From contig NZ_BCSX01000019.1 in the NCBI RefSeq assembly GCF_001570425.1, positions 62,001 through 126,000 of the forward strand: a DNA stretch of 64,000 bases, written 5' to 3'. Both the position numbers and the translations under genes were made by a program. The DNA is from Mycolicibacterium brisbanense. GTDB lineage: Bacteria; Actinomycetota; Actinomycetes; Mycobacteriales; Mycobacteriaceae. Below the pieces are notes generated by a model that saw only the letters and a program-made list of their open reading frames with translations, was not told where the DNA came from and ran no database searches. Shown here piece by piece: positions 1 through 9,445 of the stretch (position 1 is the first letter of the stretch; the number at the start of each line of letters is the position of its first letter).

Positions 1-1746
1 CAACCCCTCCGGCACCACCTGTTCGCAGGTCTCGGTGGTCACCGAGACCTCCTGGCCGTGCCGGTCGATGACCTTGTCGATCGGATTGGGCGGGCACCAC
101 ACGCCACCGGAAGCCAGGGTGGCCGCCACATTCGACAGCTCAAGCCCGTTCACCTCGAGCGGCCCCAGCGTGAACGACCCGATGTTCTGTCTCTTGACGA
201 AATCGGCGAGGCTCTCGTTGCTGTCCGGGTCGTAATCCCGTGCCGTGCCGGGCATCGCGTAGGACCGCAGGCCCAGTTTGACCGCCATGTCGACCACCCG
301 CGGCACGCCGATCTGTGAGATCAGCTTGGCGAACGCGGTATTGGGCGAGGTGGCCAGTGCCTCCGTGACGCTCATGGAGCCCTTGTAGTTGCCCGCGTTC
401 TTCACGCACCAGGTTTCCTTCGGGCAACCCGGGGTGTCGCTGCTGCCGAGACCCTTGGCCTGGAAGAAGCCCGGCACCGGCAGCGTGGTGTTGATGCCCA
501 TCCCCATGTCCATGGCCGCGGCCGTGGTGAAGATCTTGAAGATCGACCCCGCGCCGTTGCCGACCAGCGAGAACGGTTGCGGCTGCATGGTTTCGCCCGC
601 GTCGGTGTTCAGGCCGTAGGTGCGGTTGCTGGCCATCGCGACCACTGGGTGCGACGTCTTGCCCGGCTTGACCACACTCATCACGCTGGCGATGCCGTCG
701 ATGGTCGGGCTCGCGATGCCGTCGATCGCGGACTTGACCGGCACCTGCACATCGGGATCCAGCGTGGTCTTGATCAGGTAACCGCCCTTGGCGACCTGTT
801 CCTTGCTCAGACCTGCCCGGGCCAGGTACTCCAGCGCGTAATCGCAGAAGAACGCCCGGTCGCCGGCGGCGATGCAGCCGCGCGGCAGCTGGTTGGGCTG
901 CGGCAGGATGCCCAGCGGCTGCTCCTTGGCGGCCCGCAGCGCGTCGGCTTCCTGCGGGATGTTGTCGATCATCGTGTCCAACACCAGGTTCCGCCGGGCC
1001 AGGGCGCCGTCGGGGTTGGTGTACGGATTGAGCGTGCTGGTCGACTGCACCATGCCCGCCAGCAGTGCGGCCTGCTGCCAGTTCAGCTCAGATGCGTTGA
1101 TGCCGAAATAGGTCTGTGCGGCGTCCTGGATGCCGTAGGAACCGTTGCCGAACGACACCAGGTTCAGGTAGCGCGTGAGAATCTCGGGCTTGGTGAACGT
1201 CTTGTCCAGCGTCAACGCCATCCGGATCTCCCGCAGCTTGCGAGCCGGGGTGGTCTCGATGGCGGCGCGGCGCTCGGCGTCGGTCTGTGCGACCACCAGC
1301 AGTTGGTAGTTCTTCACATACTGCTGTTCGAGCGTGGAGCCACCACGGGTGTCGGCGTTGCCGGACAGATAACCGGACAGGCCGGTCAGCGTGCCCTGCC
1401 AGTCCACACCGTTATGTTCGGCAAACCGTTTGTCCTCGATGGAGACGATCGCCAGTTTCATGGTGTTGGCGATCTGATCGCTCGGCACTTCGAACCGGCG
1501 CTGCGAGTACAGCCACGCGATGGTGTTGCCCTTGGCGTCGACCATCGTCGACACCTGCGGCACGTCGCCTTCCACCAGTGCGGCCGAGCCGTTGGCAACG
1601 ACGTCGGAGGCGCGGTTGGACATCAGCCCGAATCCGCCGACGACCGGGAACATGAAGGCGGCCGCGAGCACGCTGGCCAGTAGGCAGCACCAGGCGAGCT
1701 TTATGACCGTGACCGTGGTGGGCGGTCGCGTCGGCTGGTCTGGCAT
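1..1746 (-). CDS. ponA2: Bifunctional class A penicillin-binding protein PonA2 (3' end outside window)
   Basis: Peptidoglycan glycosyltransferase and D,D-transpeptidase acting outside the cytoplasmic membrane. The protein starts at ATG 1746 with a short cytoplasmic tail and one membrane anchor. A GT51 domain follows, with the EDKRF..H motif and a GSTLEQQ segment. The transpeptidase domain then shows the catalytic SIFK (SxxK) and SPN (SxN) motifs. The KTG motif and any PASTA domain would lie beyond position 1, so the gene is truncated only by the window edge. It is divergent from whiB4 across 296 bp, as ponA2 (Rv3682) and whiB4 (Rv3681c) are in M. tuberculosis. Family assignment is very secure; the PonA2 name rests on synteny. 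Confidence 0.93.
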   Translation of the reverse strand, partial: MPDQPTRPPTTVTVIKLAWCCLLASVLAAAFMFPVVGGFGLMSNRASDVVANGSAALVEGDVPQVSTMVDAKGNTIAWLYSQRRFEVPSDQIANTMKLAIVSIEDKRFAEHNGVDWQGTLTGLSGYLSGNADTRGGSTLEQQYVKNYQLLVVAQTDAERRAAIETTPARKLREIRMALTLDKTFTKPEILTRYLNLVSFGNGSYGIQDAAQTYFGINASELNWQQAALLAGMVQSTSTLNPYTNPDGALARRNLVLDTMIDNIPQEADALRAAKEQPLGILPQPNQLPRGCIAAGDRAFFCDYALEYLARAGLSKEQVAKGGYLIKTTLDPDVQVPVKSAIDGIASPTIDGIASVMSVVKPGKTSHPVVAMASNRTYGLNTDAGETMQPQPFSLVGNGAGSIFKIFTTAAAMDMGMGINTTLPVPGFFQAKGLGSSDTPGCPKETWCVKNAGNYKGSMSVTEALATSPNTAFAKLISQIGVPRVVDMAVKLGLRSYAMPGTARDYDPDSNESLADFVKRQNIGSFTLGPLEVNGLELSNVAATLASGGVWCPPNPIDKVIDRHGQEVSVTTETCEQVVPEGL

Positions 1747-2042
1747 GGGTACAGAGTAACGACGCTTCCCTGGGGGTCCACCGGCGAGCGTATGAACGGC
1801 CTTATCACGATCTCGCTGGGGAAACGGCAGAAACGCCGCGATGCATGATCAGACTGCACGGCCGTCCCAAAAAAGTGCCTCGCAAACTGTTGCGTTAATA
1901 CCCTCTGACCACCTAGCTTGGACACACAGTGCGACCCAGGTAACACAGGCTGGCGCAATGTGGCGTAGATCGCATCGGCGTTCTACACCGGAGGGCTCAC
2001 CGTCGGCCATAGCGGTCGAAGGTTGGAACGAAGGGATCGCAG

Positions 2043-2405
2043 GTGTCAGATTCACGGACTGTCACGCGCAAGACGACTACGGCCACACCCAGTCCTGCTC
2101 ATAGTTTGGCACACGGAGCCGAAGCCGAGGCGCGCATCGCATGGGTGTCGCAGGCGCGTTGCAGGCAGGCTGATCCTGATGAATTGTTCGTCCGCGGCGC
2201 GGCCCAGCGCAAAGCCGCGGTGATCTGCCGGCACTGCCCGGTGATCCTCGAGTGCGGGGCCGACGCGCTGGACAACCGCGTCGAGTTCGGCGTCTGGGGC
2301 GGTATGACCGAGCGCCAGCGTCGTGCCCTGCTCAAGCAGCACCCCGAAGTTGTTTCCTGGGCGGACTTCTTCGCCGCCCAGCGCAAACATCGCAGCGCTG
2401 TTTAG
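2043..2405 (+). CDS. whiB4: WhiB4 Fe-S redox-sensing regulator
   Basis: A 120-residue WhiB protein binding a [4Fe-4S] cluster; WhiB4 homologues act as redox-responsive DNA-binding or condensing regulators. The four cluster ligands are Cys40, Cys62, Cys65 and Cys71 (C-x21-C-x2-C-x5-C). They are followed by the GVWGG turn at 83-87 and a basic C-terminal stretch. The start is GTG 2043. The gene stands alone with a leader of nearly 300 bp shared with divergent ponA2, and converges on the ATPase gene ending at 2413. The WhiB family is certain from the motif; the subtype follows from the ponA2/Rv3680 neighbours. Confidence 0.94.
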   Translation: MSDSRTVTRKTTTATPSPAHSLAHGAEAEARIAWVSQARCRQADPDELFVRGAAQRKAAVICRHCPVILECGADALDNRVEFGVWGGMTERQRRALLKQHPEVVSWADFFAAQRKHRSAV

Positions 2406-2412
2406 CGCTCCT

Positions 2413-3543
2413 TCAGACGGGTTCCCCGACGCCGGTGATCTGATCGGCGATCGCCCGCAGCGCTTCCAGATCCGACACGTCGAACGGCAGTGACGGAACA
2501 CCGACGATCGCGACGTGCGGATTGGCTCCGGTGAACCGGGACAGCAGCCGCACCTCGCGCTTGGCGGTCTGCGCCCGCTCGGCGTGGATGCGCAACACGG
2601 CCACCGCCAGCGCGTCGGGATCCTCGGCCGCCAGATCGTCGGCAGCCTCTTCGGCTTTTTCGGCGTGCAGATCGCACAGCGTGGGGTGGGTCCGGTTCAG
2701 GATCAACCCCGCCAGCGGCATGTTCTCCCCGGCGAGGCGGTCGACGAAGAACGACGCCTCGCGCAGCGCGTCGGGTTCGGCGGCCGACACCACCACGAAC
2801 TGCGTGCCGCGACGCTTGAGCAATTCATAAGTGCGGTCCGCCTTTTCGCGGAAGCCGCCGAAGGTGGCATCCAGGGACTGGACGAAACCGGCTGCGTCGG
2901 AAAGCATTTGGGAACCGAGCACGGTGGACAAGGCTTTCATCGCCAGCCCCATCGCACCCGTGACCAGTCGGCCGATGCCGCGTCCCGGGGCCAACAGCAT
3001 GCGCCACAGTCGGCTGTCCATGAAGCTGCCCAAGCGTTTTGGCGCGTCGAGGAAGTCCAGGGCGTTGCGCGACGGCGGGGTGTCGACGACGACGAGGTCC
3101 CACTTGTCCTCGGCCAGCAGCTGACCGAGTTTCTCCATGGCCATGTACTCCTGCGTGCCGGCCAGTGAGGTTGCCACGGTTTGGTAGAACTGGTTCTCCA
3201 GAATGGCGTCGGCGCGGCCCGCATCCGAGTACTGGACCACCATCTCGTCGAACGTGCGGCGCATGTCGAGCATCATCGCGTGCAGTTCACCGGTGACCTC
3301 GGGGGCCAGTGGAACCCGTTGCGGTGTGTTGCCGAGATCCTTGATGCCCAGCGCCTGTGCGAGTCGTTTGGCCGGGTCGATGGTGAGCACCACGACGGTA
3401 CGGCCGTACTCCGCGGCGCGCAGCGCCATCGCGGCCGCAGTGGTGGTCTTGCCGACACCGCCTGCGCCGCAACATACTACGACCCGGTTGGAGGTGTCGG
3501 CGAGGATGGCGCCCATGTCGAGGGCAGCGGGCTTGGTGCTCAC
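2413..3543 (-). CDS. Get3/ArsA-like ATPase, second subunit (Rv3680 type)
   Basis: A 376-residue SIMIBI-class ATPase of the anion-transporting ArsA/Get3 family. The deviant Walker A reads [12 protein letters not shown] near residue 26, and a [13 protein letters not shown] switch segment follows. The M. tuberculosis pair Rv3679/Rv3680 forms a Get3-like heteromer linked to tolerance of toxic metabolites. The ATG at 3543 lies 2 bp after the stop of the upstream ATPase gene, so the two are one translational unit. No cysteines arranged for arsenite binding are evident, so a classical arsenite pump role is unlikely. Confidence 0.88.
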   Translation of the reverse strand: MSTKPAALDMGAILADTSNRVVVCCGAGGVGKTTTAAAMALRAAEYGRTVVVLTIDPAKRLAQALGIKDLGNTPQRVPLAPEVTGELHAMMLDMRRTFDEMVVQYSDAGRADAILENQFYQTVATSLAGTQEYMAMEKLGQLLAEDKWDLVVVDTPPSRNALDFLDAPKRLGSFMDSRLWRMLLAPGRGIGRLVTGAMGLAMKALSTVLGSQMLSDAAGFVQSLDATFGGFREKADRTYELLKRRGTQFVVVSAAEPDALREASFFVDRLAGENMPLAGLILNRTHPTLCDLHAEKAEEAADDLAAEDPDALAVAVLRIHAERAQTAKREVRLLSRFTGANPHVAIVGVPSLPFDVSDLEALRAIADQITGVGEPV

Positions 3544-3545
3544 GG

Positions 3546-4577
3546 TTATCGGACCCCCTGTTGGGCAAGAGCTTCGGCGAGTTCATACAGGCTGCCCAGG
3601 TCGACACCGTCGGACAGCGCAGGCAGCTCCAGGCGCGGGACGTCGAGGGCATCGAGCTGTTCGGCGCTCTCCGCGCGAGCGGCGAGCCGGGTGGCGTGCT
3701 GGATGGTCTCGGTGAGCAGACCGGCGAAGTCGCTGTCGGACAACCTGATTCCGACTTTCTCCAAGCCCGCCCGCACCGCGTCGGCGTCGATGTCACCGTC
3801 GGCTGCCTTGGCCAGGTCCTCGGCAGACAGGTAGGCGGGGATGTTGCGGTTGACGATGACGCTGCCGATCGGCAGGCCCAGCTCGTTGAGGTCGTCGATG
3901 GCCTCCAGGGTTTCCTGGATGGGCAGTGCCTCAAGCAGTGTCACGAGATGGATCGCGGTCTGCTCCGAGTGCAGCAGCTTGACCACGCCGTCGGCCTGCG
4001 AATGCACGGGGCCGCCCTTGGCCAGATCCGAGACGGCCTTGGTGACGTCGAGAAACCTCGAGATGCGGCCGGTGGGAGGAGAGTCGACGACGACCGCGTC
4101 GTAGGCGATGCGCTTGGCCTTCGCACTCTTGTCGGTGCGCGTGACGATCTCTTTGATCTTGCCGGTGAGCAGCACGTCGCGCAGGCCGGGCGCGATGGTG
4201 GTGGCGAACTCGATCGCGCCGATGCGGCGCATCGCCCGGCCGGCCAGGCCCAGGTTGTAGAACATGTCGAGGTACTCCAGGAAAGCCGCCTCGATGTCGA
4301 TGGCCAGGGCGTTGACCTGACCGCCGCCCTCGGCGGTGGCGATCTTGACCTCCTCGTACGGCAGCGGCGGGACGTCGAACAGCTGCGCGATGCCCTGCCG
4401 TTCCTCGACCTCCACCAACAGCACCCGGCGCCCGCCTGCCGCGAGCGCCAGGGCCAGCGCTGCAGCGATGGTGGATTTGCCGGTGCCGCCCTTGCCCGAC
4501 ACGAAGTGCAGACGGGCCTTGGTCAGCCGCGACGGCCAGCCGACATGCTTGGCCGTGCTTTCTGTGGTTGCCACCAC
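3546..4577 (-). CDS. Get3/ArsA-like ATPase, first subunit (Rv3679 type)
   Basis: A 343-residue partner ATPase with the deviant P-loop [15 protein letters not shown] near residue 27 and VVDSPPTGR as the switch I/Walker B-type segment. It is the promoter-proximal gene of the two-ATPase operon. It starts at GTG 4577; a nearby ATG at 4582 is out of frame. It probably forms a heteromeric complex with the product of the next gene. Divergent from the DUF4177 gene, with a short tandem repeat in the intergenic space. Confidence 0.88.
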   Translation of the reverse strand: MVATTESTAKHVGWPSRLTKARLHFVSGKGGTGKSTIAAALALALAAGGRRVLLVEVEERQGIAQLFDVPPLPYEEVKIATAEGGGQVNALAIDIEAAFLEYLDMFYNLGLAGRAMRRIGAIEFATTIAPGLRDVLLTGKIKEIVTRTDKSAKAKRIAYDAVVVDSPPTGRISRFLDVTKAVSDLAKGGPVHSQADGVVKLLHSEQTAIHLVTLLEALPIQETLEAIDDLNELGLPIGSVIVNRNIPAYLSAEDLAKAADGDIDADAVRAGLEKVGIRLSDSDFAGLLTETIQHATRLAARAESAEQLDALDVPRLELPALSDGVDLGSLYELAEALAQQGVR

Positions 4578-4599
4578 TGCATGCTAACTGGGTTGAATC

Positions 4600-4649
4600 G
4601 GTGCTCCTCTCGTGCGCGGTTGTATTGGTGCTCCTCGCATGCGCGGCTG
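4600..4649. repeat. Two-copy tandem repeat, 27-bp period
   Basis: GGTGCTCCTC..TGCGCGG..TG occurs at 4600-4622 and again at 4627-4649 with 20 of 23 bases identical. It sits in the 107-bp divergent promoter region between the Rv3679-type ATPase gene and the DUF4177 gene. It could be a duplicated regulator site or a minisatellite-like slippage product. Confidence 0.75.
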
Positions 4650-4684
4650 CATCCGGCGGAGGGGCCGCCCGATAAGCTCAGCCC

Positions 4685-4846
4685 ATGAGCGAACCGACCC
4701 GGTGGGAGTACGCAACCGTGCCGTTGCTGACGCACGCCACCAAACAGATTCTCGATCAGTGGGGCCACGACGGCTGGGAGCTGGTTTCGGTGCTGCCCGG
4801 CCCGACGGGTGAACAGCATGTCGCCTACCTGAAGAGGCCGAAGTGA
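4685..4846 (+). CDS. DUF4177-like small protein (Rv3678A type)
   Basis: A 53-residue protein beginning MSEPTRWEYATVPLL and containing WGHDGWELVSVLPGP, the W-E-Y-A..GWELV signature of small DUF4177 proteins. ATG 4685 is the only plausible start. The stop overlaps the GTG of the following RidA gene (GTGA at 4843-4846), so the two are translationally coupled. Function unknown; conserved position suggests a role tied to RidA or the MBL protein downstream. Confidence 0.85.
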   Translation: MSEPTRWEYATVPLLTHATKQILDQWGHDGWELVSVLPGPTGEQHVAYLKRPK

Positions 4847-5298
4847 CCATTTCGCAGCGACTGACGGAACTGGGCATCGAACTGCCCGAGGTGGTGGCGC
4901 CCCTGGCCGCCTACGTGCCGGCGACCCGGACCGGGAATCTGGTGTACACGGCTGGGCAGCTGCCCATTCAGAACGGCGAGCTCGTCGCGACCGGCAAGGT
5001 CGGCACCGAGGTCAGCCCCGAGCAGGCCAGTGAGCTGGCTCGCCTGTGCGGGCTCAACGCGCTGGCCGCGGTGCACGCGCTGGTGGGCATCGACTCCGTC
5101 GTCAAGGTCGTCAAGGTGGTCGGCTTCGTCGCGTCCGCTCCCGGTTTCAGCGGGCAGCCCGGCGTCGTCAACGGTGCCTCCGAACTCTTCGGCGCCGTGT
5201 TCGGTGAGGCCGGTGCGCACGCCCGTTCGGCGGTGGGCGTGTCGGAATTGCCGCGGAATGCGCCGGTGGAGGTCGAAATCATCGTCGAGGTCGCGTGA
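4843..5298 (+). CDS. RidA/YjgF-family protein
   Basis: A 151-residue RidA-family protein (Rv3678c type). Family members hydrolyse reactive enamine/imine intermediates from PLP enzymes. The fold signature is visible in NLVYTAGQLPIQNGELV and the central LNALAAVHALVG helix. GTG start at 4843, coupled to the upstream small gene and followed after 22 bp by an MBL-fold hydrolase. Paralogous to the divergent RidA-like protein at 44862-45335. Confidence 0.9.
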   Translation: MTISQRLTELGIELPEVVAPLAAYVPATRTGNLVYTAGQLPIQNGELVATGKVGTEVSPEQASELARLCGLNALAAVHALVGIDSVVKVVKVVGFVASAPGFSGQPGVVNGASELFGAVFGEAGAHARSAVGVSELPRNAPVEVEIIVEVA

Positions 5299-5320
5299 GC
5301 GACGATTGGACAGAGGTCGC

Positions 5321-6121
5321 GTGAGCTCTGGCGCGGATCTGCAGCACCCGGCCTACGGGCTGTTGAGGCCGGTCGTCGAAACAGACACGGTGACGGCCTC
5401 GGTGCTGCTGTGCAACAACCCGGGTCTGATGACCCTGGAGGGCACCAACACCTGGGTGTTGCGCGCGCCGGGCAGCGACGAGATGGTCGTCGTCGACCCC
5501 GGCCCGGACGATGACGAGCACGTCGCCCGCATCGCCGAACTCGGCCGGATTCCGCTGGTGTTGATCAGCCACAAACATGAAGACCACACGGGCGCGGTCG
5601 ACAAGATCGTCGACGCCACGGGGGCCACGGTCCGCTCGGTGGGCAGTGGTTTCCTGCGCGGCCTCGGCGGCCCGCTGTCCGATGGCGAGGTGATCGAGGC
5701 GGCGGGCCTGCGGATCACCGTCATGGCCACACCGGGGCACACCGCCGACTCTCTGAGCTTCGTGCTCGACGACGCAGTGCTGACCGCGGACACCGTGCTG
5801 GGCCGCGGTACCACCGTCATCGACACCGAGGATGGCAGCCTGCGTGACTATCTGGAGTCGCTGCGCCGGTTGCAGGGCCTGGGTGAGCGTGCGGTGCTAC
5901 CCGGTCACGGCCCGGAGCTGGGCGACCTGGCAGCCGTCGCCCAGATGTATCTGTCGCACCGCGAGGACCGGCTCAACCAGGTCAGGGGCGCACTGCGCGA
6001 ACTCGGTGACGACGCAACCGCGCGTCAGGTCGTCGAGCATGTGTACACCGATGTGGATGAAAAACTGTGGCCTGCAGCCGAATGGTCGGTGCAGGCCCAG
6101 CTGGATTACCTGAGAGATTAG
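5321..6121 (+). CDS. MBL-fold metallohydrolase, LACTB2-like
   Basis: A 266-residue metallo-beta-lactamase-fold hydrolase (Rv3677c type). The zinc motif HxHxDH appears as SHKHEDHTG, followed by TPGHTADS and LPGHGPE for the remaining ligands. The C-terminal helical region fits the LACTB2 branch, whose members include RNases. The start is taken as GTG 5321. The string GAGGTCGCGTGAGC surrounding that start also occurs at the RidA stop (5288-5301), so the start region looks duplicated. Substrate unknown. Confidence 0.88.
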   Translation: MSSGADLQHPAYGLLRPVVETDTVTASVLLCNNPGLMTLEGTNTWVLRAPGSDEMVVVDPGPDDDEHVARIAELGRIPLVLISHKHEDHTGAVDKIVDATGATVRSVGSGFLRGLGGPLSDGEVIEAAGLRITVMATPGHTADSLSFVLDDAVLTADTVLGRGTTVIDTEDGSLRDYLESLRRLQGLGERAVLPGHGPELGDLAAVAQMYLSHREDRLNQVRGALRELGDDATARQVVEHVYTDVDEKLWPAAEWSVQAQLDYLRD

Positions 6122-6144
6122 CGAGCACCGTGCCCGGTGCTCGC
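6121..6144. terminator. Bidirectional hairpin between MBL gene and crp
   Basis: Perfect 9-bp arms GCGAGCACC / GGTGCTCGC with a 6-nt loop lie immediately after the MBL-gene stop and 3 bp before the crp stop on the other strand. The position between convergent genes fits a shared terminator without a U-tract, as is common in mycobacteria. Confidence 0.7.
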
Positions 6145-6147
6145 TCG

Positions 6148-6822
6148 TTACCTCGCCCGCCGCGCCAGGCGCTCGCTGTCACTGATCAGCACGCTCTTGC
6201 CCTCCAGGCGGATCCAGCCGCGGTGGGCGAAGTCGGCCAGCGCCTTGTTCACGGTCTCCCGTGAGGCGCCGACGAGCTGAGCGATCTCTTCCTGCGTCAG
6301 GTCGTGGGTGACGCGCAGCGCGCCGCCCTCCTGCGTGCCGAACCGCTGTGCGAGCTGCAGCAGCTGCTTGGCGACACGCCCCGGTACGTCGGTGAAGATC
6401 AGGTCGGCAAGGTTGTTGTTGGTGCGCCGGAGACGACGGGCGAGCACGCGCAGCAGCTGCTCGGCGATCTCGGGCCGGTCGGCGATCCAGGCGCGCAACG
6501 CGTCGCGGTCCATCGACACCGCGCGCACCTCGGTGATGGTGGTGGCGCTCGAGGTGCGAGGACCCGGGTCGAAGATCGACAGTTCACCGAACATGTCCGA
6601 CGGACCCATGATGGTCAGCAGGTTCTCCCGGCCGTCCGGTGAACGGCGGCCGATCTTCACCTTGCCGGAGATGATGATGTACAGCCGGTCACCGGGCTCG
6701 CCTTCGGCGAACACGGTATGCCCGCGCGGGAAGTCGACTGGCTGCAGCTGCTTGGTGAGCGCTGATACGGCGGTGGGTTCGACTCCCTGGAAGATTCCGG
6801 CCCTGGCCAGGATCTCGTCCAC
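6148..6822 (-). CDS. crp: cAMP receptor protein Crp (Rv3676 type)
   Basis: A 224-residue CRP/FNR-family transcription factor. The N-terminal cyclic-nucleotide domain contains the phosphate-binding cassette [15 protein letters not shown]. The C-terminal winged helix has [21 protein letters not shown] as its HTH. It is expected to bind TGTGA-N6-TCACA sites such as the one at 16244-16259 in this window. GTG start at 6822. A class III adenylate cyclase gene lies in the same window (41769-43391), supplying a possible signal source. Confidence 0.94.
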   Translation of the reverse strand: MDEILARAGIFQGVEPTAVSALTKQLQPVDFPRGHTVFAEGEPGDRLYIIISGKVKIGRRSPDGRENLLTIMGPSDMFGELSIFDPGPRTSSATTITEVRAVSMDRDALRAWIADRPEIAEQLLRVLARRLRRTNNNLADLIFTDVPGRVAKQLLQLAQRFGTQEGGALRVTHDLTQEEIAQLVGASRETVNKALADFAHRGWIRLEGKSVLISDSERLARRAR

Positions 6823-6912
6823 GTTGTTCCTCTTAAGGTGTCGGGTGGTATTGACCCTCTATTGACAATTCATGATCAGTCTAGAGGTACGCGGTTTCGC
6901 GACTAGCCCACG

Positions 6913-7146
6913 CTACACACGATTGGCATGGCGAGTCGTGTGAAATCCGGGATTCGTCGCGTGCTGGCTGTACACCCGCGTGGGCAAACGGTCGCCGTCG
7001 AGGCTCGCGAGCCGCCGCTGCAGACCGTTCAACGTGTCGCGCGCACCGGCCGGGCGCTCGGTGGCGAGCCAATTCTCGAGCCGGCCGAGCCCGACCGCCA
7101 CCAGCATCAGCAAGGCGGGGACGAGCGCCACCAGCAACCACGACAC
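6913..7146 (-). CDS. Small membrane protein (Rv3675 type)
   Basis: A 77-residue protein with one N-terminal hydrophobic segment (LLVALVPALLMLVAVGLGRL) and a charged C-terminal tail. GTG start at 7146. It lies between crp and nth, facing away from nth, as the small membrane gene Rv3675 does. No catalytic motif is visible; function unknown. Confidence 0.65.
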   Translation of the reverse strand: MSWLLVALVPALLMLVAVGLGRLENWLATERPAGARDTLNGLQRRLASLDGDRLPTRVYSQHATNPGFHTTRHANRV

Positions 7147-7243
7147 AAGGGTGAAGTAAACACGGCGTAGGTCTCAGGAAGGTCACGAAATGCCACCAGG
7201 TCCGCTGCCGGGTGTGTCGGAGGGAATCAGTACGCTGGCAAGG

Positions 7244-8017
7244 GTGAGCACGGGTGCCGTCCGAACTGGGAAAACAGCCCGTCCCAAAAAATGGGACACC
7301 GAGACGCACCTTGGCTTGGTCCGACGCGCCAGACGCATGAATCGTGAACTGGCCCAGGCATTTCCGCATGTGTACTGCGAGCTGGACTTCACCAACCCGC
7401 TCGAACTCGCCGTCGCCACCATCCTGTCGGCCCAGAGCACCGACAAGCGCGTCAACCTGACCACGCCTGCGCTGTTCCTGAAATACCGCACCGCGCTGGA
7501 CTACGCGCAGGCCGACCGCACCGAGATGGAAGAGCTGATCCGGCCCACCGGTTTCTACCGCAACAAGACCACCTCGCTGATCCGGTTGGGCCAGGAGCTG
7601 GTCGAGCGTTTCGACGGCCAGGTGCCCGCCAACATGGAAGACCTGGTGACACTGCCGGGTATCGGACGCAAGACCGCCAACGTGATCCTGGGTAACGCCT
7701 TCGACATCCCCGGCATCACCGTCGACACCCATTTCGGCAGGCTCGTGCGGCGCTGGCGCTGGACCGAGGAGGAAGATCCGGTCAAGGTCGAGTTCGCGGT
7801 CGGCGAGCTGATCGAACGCAGCGAGTGGACGCTGCTCAGCCACCGCGTGATCTTCCACGGCCGCCGGGTGTGCCATGCCCGTAAACCGGCCTGCGGCGTG
7901 TGTGTGCTGGCCAAGGACTGCCCGTCGTTCGGTACCGGTCCCACCGATCCGCTCGTCGCCGCCCCACTGGTCAAAGGCCCCGAGACCGAGCACCTGCTGG
8001 CTCTCGCCGGGCTGTGA
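7244..8017 (+). CDS. nth: Endonuclease III
   Basis: DNA glycosylase/AP lyase removing oxidised pyrimidines. The HhH-GPD core contains [13 protein letters not shown] with the catalytic Lys, and VDTHFGR with the catalytic Asp. The C-terminal [4Fe-4S] loop is C-x6-C-x2-C-x5-C ([17 protein letters not shown]). GTG 7244 gives 257 residues, near the usual size; an upstream in-frame ATG at 7190 would add an unconserved-looking extension. The stop overlaps the start of the thioredoxin-like gene, forming a four-gene run to marP. Confidence 0.94.
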   Translation: MSTGAVRTGKTARPKKWDTETHLGLVRRARRMNRELAQAFPHVYCELDFTNPLELAVATILSAQSTDKRVNLTTPALFLKYRTALDYAQADRTEMEELIRPTGFYRNKTTSLIRLGQELVERFDGQVPANMEDLVTLPGIGRKTANVILGNAFDIPGITVDTHFGRLVRRWRWTEEEDPVKVEFAVGELIERSEWTLLSHRVIFHGRRVCHARKPACGVCVLAKDCPSFGTGPTDPLVAAPLVKGPETEHLLALAGL

Positions 8018-8661
8018 GGACGTCGACCCGGTGGACCATCGCCGTGCTGGTGGTCCTGGTGGCCCTGGGTACTGCGTTCTGGATGCAGATGCGCGACGTC
8101 CCGAGCGCGGGCGTCGCGCCTGCGGCGGGCCGTGATCACCGCGACGCCGACACCCCGCAGGCCCTCGCCGGTCCGCGCGCTCGAGCGGCCCTGCCACCGT
8201 GCCCGTCGCCCGGGCAGGGGCCAGGTCCGCAGGCCCTGACCGGCATCACGCTGCAATGTGCCGGTGACGGCGCCGCAGTCGACGTGGCGCGCGCGCTCGC
8301 CGGACGCACGGTGGTGCTGAACCTGTGGGCGTACTGGTGCGGGCCGTGCGCCGACGAACTGCCCGCGATGGCGGAGTATCAGCGCCGCATGGGTTCTGAT
8401 CTCCTCGTGGTCACGGTGCACCAGGACGAGAACGAGGCGGCCGCGCTGCTGCGGCTGGCCGAACTCGGCGTTCGGCTGCCGACCCTGCAGGACGGTCGTC
8501 GGCTGATCGCCGCCGCGCTGCGGGTGCCCAACGTGATGCCTGCGACGGTGGTGCTGCGCGCAGACGGTAGCGTTGCCGGAATCCTGCCGCGGCCCTTTTC
8601 CAACGCTGACGAGATCGCCGCGGCGGTGTCGGAGAAATTGGGCCAAGGAGCAGCGCGTTGA
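8014..8661 (+). CDS. Membrane-anchored TlpA/thioredoxin-like protein
   Basis: A 215-residue protein (Rv3673c type) starting at GTG 8014 inside the nth stop. An N-terminal hydrophobic anchor of about 16 residues is followed by an extracytoplasmic thioredoxin fold. The redox motif is WCGPC in [16 protein letters not shown]. It probably works on disulfides in the periplasm-like space. Coupled by TTGA overlap to the Nudix gene. Confidence 0.9.
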   Translation: MRTSTRWTIAVLVVLVALGTAFWMQMRDVPSAGVAPAAGRDHRDADTPQALAGPRARAALPPCPSPGQGPGPQALTGITLQCAGDGAAVDVARALAGRTVVLNLWAYWCGPCADELPAMAEYQRRMGSDLLVVTVHQDENEAAALLRLAELGVRLPTLQDGRRLIAAALRVPNVMPATVVLRADGSVAGILPRPFSNADEIAAAVSEKLGQGAAR

Positions 8662-9434
8662 CTTCCCAGCTCGGCGAGCTGAATCCCGATGCCGCACCGG
8701 CGTGGCTGCGACCTCTGGTGGACAACGTCGACGGCGTGCCCGACGCGTATCGCCGCCGGGTTCCGCCGGACGTGCTGGCCAGCATCGTCGAACTGGACAA
8801 GCAGGCGGTCCTCGCCGGTGCCCGCCGCGACGCCGCGGTGCTCGTGTTGTTCTCCGGCCCCGCCGATGCGCCTGCATCCGGCCTTCCCGACGATGCCGAT
8901 CTGTTGGTCACCGTGCGGGCGTCGACGCTGCGGCATCATGCCGGGCAGGCTGCTTTTCCCGGCGGCGCCACCGATCCCGGTGACGCGGGTCCGGTGGCGA
9001 CGGCGTTCCGCGAGGCGTGGGAGGAAACGGGCATCGACACCGGACGGTTACGTCCGCTGGCCACACTGGAGCGCATGTTCATCCCGCCGTCGGGATTTCA
9101 CGTCGTCCCGGTCCTGGCCTACTCACCGGATCCCGGCCCGGTGGCCGTCGTCGACCCGTCCGAGACCGCGGTGGTCGCCCGGGTGCCCGTGCGCGCGTTC
9201 ATCAATCCGGAGAATCGGCTCATGGTCTGCCGCGAGGCGTCCACCCGGCGGTTCGCAGGCCCGGCGTTTCTGCTCAACGAGATGCTGGTGTGGGGTTTCA
9301 CCGGGCAGGTCATCTCGGCCATCCTCGATGTCGCGGGCTGGGCGCAGCCGTGGAACACCGACGACGTACGCGAACTCGACGAGGCAATGGCGCTTGTCGG
9401 GCATCCGAACGGCTACGGTGAAGCGCAACCTTGA
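8658..9434 (+). CDS. Nudix hydrolase, CoA-pyrophosphatase-like
   Basis: A 258-residue Nudix protein (Rv3672c type). The upstream signature LRHHAGQAAFPGG plus the Nudix helix REAWEETGI match the CoA/acyl-CoA diphosphatase subgroup. It starts at TTG 8658, overlapping the previous stop, and ends 11 bp before marP. Substrate preference is inferred from the family signature only. Confidence 0.88.
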   Translation: MTSQLGELNPDAAPAWLRPLVDNVDGVPDAYRRRVPPDVLASIVELDKQAVLAGARRDAAVLVLFSGPADAPASGLPDDADLLVTVRASTLRHHAGQAAFPGGATDPGDAGPVATAFREAWEETGIDTGRLRPLATLERMFIPPSGFHVVPVLAYSPDPGPVAVVDPSETAVVARVPVRAFINPENRLMVCREASTRRFAGPAFLLNEMLVWGFTGQVISAILDVAGWAQPWNTDDVRELDEAMALVGHPNGYGEAQP

Positions 9435-9445
9435 ACTGGAAGTAG

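Noticed and set aside
2413..4577. Arsenite resistance operon from the ArsA-like ATPases
   Set aside because: No arsB, arsC or arsR nearby and no cysteine metal site; position matches the Rv3679/Rv3680 Get3-like pair.
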